The translations under genes were made by a program, and so were the position numbers. DNA of 64,000 nt from NCBI GenBank assembly GCA_023079485.1, contig CM041084.1:8368609-8432608 (forward strand). Direction: 5' to 3'. Below the pieces are notes generated by a model. It saw only the letters and a program-made list of their open reading frames with translations. It ran no database searches and had not been told where the DNA came from. Positions 61,501 to 64,000 of this stretch are shown here, piece after piece (the first letter of the stretch is position 1; the number at the start of each line of letters is the position of its first letter). Source of the DNA: Archilochus colubris (taxonomy: Eukaryota > Chordata > Aves > Apodiformes > Trochilidae).

Positions 61501-63342
61501 TTATCTTGGGCTCTGTGGATCTCTTGAGGCAGGTGCTAGGGCAAAGGTAGCATTTGATAAGAGTATCTGGTGTGATTGTAAATTAGGCTTTATGCCACTT
61601 AATTGTGGTGAGAGGAGAGAAAAGGAGGTAGAGAAACTTGCCTCATCACCAACGTGCAGAAATGAAATAGGAAACTATATGGCAGATCCTGGGCTTTGAG
61701 GAATCTGTCACGTTTGCTGTGTTCTTAGTCAACAAGTTCTAAAATTTTCTTTTAAAAATGAAAAAGGTTGTGCTTTTCTGTAGGTGCTGAATACCTCTGA
61801 AAACTCAGACATACAAATGTACAGTTGTTGCACCTCAGTCATGCAGGGAGGTTGTGTAGCCAGCTAAGAGCAAGCACTGCAGTAGGATCACGTGGCATTC
61901 ACCCTTTTCTGCCCCACTGTCAATCCTCAACTTTGGAGACTAATTGAGATTACTCAGGAAGATGTTTAAGATGGCATTTTAAGTAGCTTTGGCTATTGGA
62001 CTTGCAAGAAATTTTAGTAGTTTTCTAATTGCTTTATTTCCATATTTTTGATGGAGGATATGTAATGATATGGAGATGTTGTATTCAAAGTAGGTTTTTA
62101 TTTATGAGGACTGTGCTGCTTGTAGAGTAGTTTATTTTGCCCTGTAAGAGGCCAAAGTTGGTTTTGGAGGTAACAAGGAATCTGACTGGCACATGGCACA
62201 GTCCTCAGCTGCATGTTTAGGTTAAAGTAACTTGAAGTAACCTCTTTAAATAACTGAACACCTGGTGAGTGGCACTGCTTGTACTGTCATTATATGTTTC
62301 CTGAAATTTGTTGTAGATTTTCTCTGTATTGCCAACTCATTTGATTATCTGGGCCTGTTGCTGCATTGTTTCCTGCTAATGCTTATCAGCATTCTCCCAG
62401 GTATCAAGCAGATTTGGCAGTCTTCACTGAGTGCCACCTCTTCTCTGGTGTTTACCTGTGGTGTGAGTTGGGTGGATGTTCTCACTGGCCATAGATTTTG
62501 GCTTGAGCTGAGCAGATTTCAAAGCATGTTATCACTTCTAAAGTACAGCTGGTTCTCAAACCACATACAATAGAATAAATATTACGTAGTTACATACTGA
62601 GAAAGTGCTTCAGCAACCAGAAGGTCCATCTTTGGAACAGACCAATCTGCAAGAGGATCTGGTGAATATAATCTGTTCAAATGGAAGACTCAACATATCC
62701 TGAGTTTGTGTCATGAGGATATCCTCAGCATATCCCCCAGTTTACTGGGGTTTCATTGTACTGCCTGACATCTCTGCAGGTAATTGAGATGTTGTTTAAG
62801 ATAACACAAATGTGAGAGGAGCCACGGCGTAAGGCACCCTTCACATATCCTCCTATGGCATAAGGCAAACTTCAACAGCATTTTATTAAAAACACAACCA
62901 ATATTTGTTTCTTTTACCTGCTGCTTTTTGCCTGTGCAACCCACGTAAGTATCTGCTTGCTTTTTCATTTTAAAGCTGTCTTTAATGAAATGTTAACATG
63001 CCACCTAAAGGATATCAAAGTGCCTGCAAATGTTATGCTGCAGGGGTGCTTCTGTAGTTCTAGGGTTGTTTTTAATTGATATTTTCCATCTTTGCAGCAT
63101 GAAGCTAAAGTATTTTCTCTCTCTCTCTCTTACCAGAACTTTCTGCAGAAGCCAAAGCAGCATTACTTGAATTTGAAGAGAGGGAAAGGCAGCTTAAACA
63201 GGGACGGTATGGCTCAAGGAGAGGGGGACGAAGAGGAGGATCGGTTATGTGCCATGGAATGGGAGAACAAAGGAGAGACAATGATAGGGGAAGAATGAAG
63301 GATCACAGGCCTGCATTGCTGCCAAACCAGCCATCAACAATG
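34486..63342 (+). CDS. RBM33: RBM33, RNA-binding motif protein 33: first eight coding exons (partial, 3' end outside window)
   Basis: Joining eight GT-AG exons (34486-34513, 42477-42555, 45714-45762, 47700-47776, 49451-49751, 50859-50969, 56920-57091, 63137-63342) gives 341 codons with every junction in phase. I recognise the product as RBM33 from its start MAAALGGGA, the segment [18 protein letters not shown], the block [20 protein letters not shown] and the [19 protein letters not shown] stretch. Residues 10-241 are very rich in Asp and Glu, with an almost unbroken acidic run at 224-241. Residues 296-307 contain an RG cluster (RRGGRRGG). The vertebrate protein is about 1,170 residues, so roughly the first 30% is here and the Pro/Gln-rich remainder is missing. 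Known of the family: a nuclear RNA-binding protein that helps export GC-rich transcripts and recruits the demethylase ALKBH5 to m6A RNA. Expression should be housekeeping-like, from the CpG island. Gene identity is secure; the exact end of exon 8 is the least certain boundary. Confidence 0.95.
37271..37406. repeat. T/G-rich low-complexity tract in RBM33 intron 1
   Basis: About 136 nt almost wholly of T and G on the plus strand, ending in a T run and acag, so it looks like an extreme polypyrimidine tract with a cryptic acceptor. It ends just before a CR1 fragment. Confidence 0.85.
37425..37592 (+). mobile_element. CR1 LINE 3' end fragment in RBM33 intron 1
   Basis: Diverged CR1 tail: tggaggctttcaagatgtg, ggttggatcaggtagtcttt and ccttccagcctgggctattctg are all recognisable CR1 3' segments. 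It follows a T/G-rich tract. Confidence 0.85.
41609..41634. repeat. AT-rich perfect inverted repeat
   Basis: TAAGTATAACAT, two A residues, then ATGTTATACTTA: 12-bp arms that are exact reverse complements. It lies at the end of a tattered tttatgtta repeat (41566-41610). Probably a slippage product. Confidence 0.75.
42477..42555 (+). CDS. RBM33: RBM33 coding exon 2
   Basis: Acceptor tctttacag|ATGATG and donor ACAG|gtatgc. It enters with one base carried over (G+AT = Asp) and leaves two bases. It encodes residues 10-35, starting [10 protein letters not shown] and ending RRAGDDDWD. This is the first of the acidic exons and one of the clearest RBM33 matches. Confidence 0.95.
42556..45713 (+). other. 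RBM33: RBM33 intron 2
   Basis: 3.16 kb. It holds the young antisense CR1 and an AT/CA dinucleotide patch at 45.52 kb. Otherwise featureless. Confidence 0.9.
43511..43762 (-). mobile_element. CR1 LINE 3' end in RBM33 intron 2 (young copy)
   Basis: Same subfamily and orientation as the 24.2 kb copy, with only a couple of visible differences over the shared 150 bp, but about 110 bp longer at its 5' side. It ends in two octamers. It sits antisense within RBM33 intron 2. Confidence 0.95.
45714..45762 (+). CDS. RBM33: RBM33 coding exon 3
   Basis: A 49-nt exon with acceptor gaattttgcag|TGAACT and donor AAG|gtaaga. It encodes [17 protein letters not shown] (residues 36-52) and ends in phase 0. Its short length and complete conservation of the acidic/leucine pattern fit the family. 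Confidence 0.94.
45763..47699 (+). other. RBM33: RBM33 intron 3
   Basis: 1.94 kb AT-rich intron between exons 3 and 4. No repeat or gene recognised. Confidence 0.9.
47700..47776 (+). CDS. RBM33: RBM33 coding exon 4
   Basis: Acceptor aaacctag|AATCAG, donor TTTCG|gtatct. It encodes residues 53-77, beginning [10 protein letters not shown], and leaves two bases (CG). Joined to the next exon, these make an Arg codon where I recall Ser in the mammalian protein, because the last exon dinucleotide is CG rather than AG. A CG before the donor is weaker than AG, but the rest of the donor is sound. Confidence 0.94.
47777..49450 (+). other. RBM33: RBM33 intron 4
   Basis: 1.67 kb, AT-rich, with a short tatatgtgtata patch near 48.51 kb. 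Nothing else seen. Confidence 0.9.
49451..49751 (+). CDS. RBM33: RBM33 coding exon 5 (long acidic exon)
   Basis: A 301-nt exon with acceptor tgtaccacag|TTCTCA and donor CCA|gtgagt. It encodes residues 78-178, starting [13 protein letters not shown] and ending [11 protein letters not shown]. The exon is dominated by Glu, Asp and Tyr and contains [15 protein letters not shown], close to the mammalian sequence. It is predicted to be disordered. It ends in phase 0. Confidence 0.95.
49752..50858 (+). other. RBM33: RBM33 intron 5
   Basis: 1.1 kb intron, no recognisable elements. Confidence 0.88.
50859..50969 (+). CDS. RBM33: RBM33 coding exon 6 (symmetric 0-0 exon)
   Basis: A 111-nt exon (37 codons, residues 179-215) with acceptor actgcttcag|GATGAA and donor GAG|gtatgt. 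It starts [13 protein letters not shown] and is again Glu-rich. It is a whole number of codons and begins and ends in phase 0, so skipping it would keep the frame. Exon status rests on both splice sites and on frame agreement with exons 5 and 7. Confidence 0.87.
52155..52355 (-). mobile_element. CR1 LINE 3' end fragment in RBM33 intron 6
   Basis: Plus strand reads ttgtaagggacctcaacaat then ctggtccaactcttctcc and a later caccacttccctggg, a minus-oriented, diverged CR1 terminus. Confidence 0.85.
52890..53118 (+). mobile_element. CR1 LINE 3' end fragment in RBM33 intron 6
   Basis: Contains ggaggcttccccatccctgg, gttcaggagcaggttggatg and gatggtcccttccaaccaaa, ending in a degenerate attctgttct. 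Plus orientation, opposite to the CR1 550 bp upstream. Confidence 0.9.
56920..57091 (+). CDS. RBM33: RBM33 coding exon 7
   Basis: Acceptor gtgatacag|GCAGCT, donor TTGG|gtgagg. It encodes residues 216-272, including the densest acidic run ([18 protein letters not shown], 224-241) and then the conserved basic segment [11 protein letters not shown] and the helix-like [18 protein letters not shown]. One base (G) is carried into exon 8. This change from acidic to basic sequence is a hallmark of RBM33. Confidence 0.95.
57092..63136 (+). other. RBM33: RBM33 intron 7
   Basis: 6.04 kb ending in the CT microsatellite. A decoy acceptor (ccatctttgcag at 63085-63096) lies 40 bp before the true one. No gene or clear repeat inside. 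Confidence 0.9.
63117..63130 (+). repeat. (CT)7 microsatellite serving as polypyrimidine tract of RBM33 exon 8
   Basis: The dinucleotide run ends six bases before the exon 8 acceptor (taccag|AACTTT) and makes up most of its pyrimidine tract. Confidence 0.9.
63137..63342 (+). CDS. RBM33: RBM33 coding exon 8 (RG-rich)
   Basis: The acceptor lies directly after a CT microsatellite (ctctct...taccag|AACTTT). G+AA gives Glu 273, followed by [18 protein letters not shown], a charged helix likely to be coiled or amphipathic, then the RG cluster at 296-307 and [12 protein letters not shown]. The donor I chose is ATG|gtacct at 63343; reading on would hit a stop within seven codons. That donor is not strong, so the 3' boundary is the least certain of the eight. 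Exon 9 lies beyond the window. Confidence 0.9.
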
Positions 63343-64000
63343 GTACCTTTTAATCCTTAGTATTTTTCTAACAGATGTTCAGGAAATTATGGCAAAATGC
63401 GTTTAAATTGTGAATGCTTACAAAGGTGGAATATATATTCCAGCACACACTTTTTGCCATTTCAGGGCATTCTTAGGCAAGATGGGCTTTGTGAAAGATT
63501 GTGAAAGTATGTGCTTAGTGCAGTTACCTGCCTCAACTGAAGGAATACAAAGGTCTCCAAATGGAAAGTTTATTTTGACTCGTACAAAGCAATCAGGCTT
63601 TCCCACTGGTTTTCATAACTACGAAGGAAGAAGCAAATTGCTCTGAAAAGTCATTTACAAGCAACTGTAAACATATTCAGTCCCACATTAGTAATAATAA
63701 CTTGTTAAAAAAAAAATTCAGTAAATTTTTTTTTCAAAGCAACATTTTTTATGATGCATCTAAAATAATGTGTATACCTGCCATGCTATCATAGAGGCAA
63801 GCAAAACACTAAGTAGATAATCCCCACTAGAGAAACTGCTATACTTCAGATGAAATATAGCTTTGTTACTCTTTTCCCCACTGCACTTTATATCACAGAC
63901 TTAAAGATGTTACTTTTTTCTCCATCCCCCAAAAATGCCCCAGCAGGAGTGTTGAGCAAGAGGTAGCAGACACATTTTTCATTGTTAACTGTCATGAAAT
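63343..64000 (+). other. RBM33: RBM33 intron 8, 5' part
   Basis: Begins with gtacct after ATG and continues to the window edge. Exon 9 is not reached. Confidence 0.8.

Noticed and set aside
1..64000. tRNA, rRNA, CRISPR or bacterial operon features
   Set aside because: No cloverleaf A/B boxes, rRNA segments or spaced direct repeats were noticed; the sequence is vertebrate genomic.

Overview
The window is vertebrate, and most probably avian, nuclear DNA. The evidence is long AT-rich introns with GT-AG boundaries, one strong CpG island, and at least seven CR1-type LINE 3' ends, several ending in the ATTCTATG octamer repeats typical of bird CR1. Nothing prokaryotic, viral or organellar was seen.

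The right half (about 33.8-64 kb) is the 5' part of RBM33 on the plus strand. A CpG island at about 33.83-34.88 kb carries NRF1-like and YY1-like promoter motifs and coding exon 1. Seven further coding exons follow, at 42.5, 45.7, 47.7, 49.5, 50.9, 57.0 and 63.2 kb. All exon junctions are in phase and together give 341 codons. The gene runs off the right edge, so the Pro/Gln-rich middle and the C-terminal part of the protein lie outside. The encoded part is a strongly acidic N-terminal region followed by an RG-rich segment. RBM33 is known from vertebrates as an RNA-binding protein linked to mRNA export and ALKBH5-dependent m6A demethylation, and it lies beside SHH and CNPY1/EN2.

The left half (1-33.6 kb) has no gene I can name. 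On the minus strand, however, a run of exon-like blocks between 10.7 and 2.7 kb has good splice sites and a continuous reading frame through nine blocks. It ends in a stop at 2728-2730 and gives 320 in-frame codons before the stop. Further phase-compatible blocks at 11.5, 12.8, 19.2, 20.6 and 27.6 kb may belong to the same gene. Its direction would let it share the RBM33 CpG island head-to-head. I do not recognise the product. It is the best candidate here for an undescribed gene, but it rests on hand-made splice prediction and needs RNA or homology support.

The rest is intronic or intergenic sequence with CR1 fragments, simple repeats, a degenerate tandem repeat at 13.05-13.20 kb, an islet of CpGs at 8.96-9.16 kb, and a stretch at 25.84-26.19 kb that reads like a conserved regulatory element.
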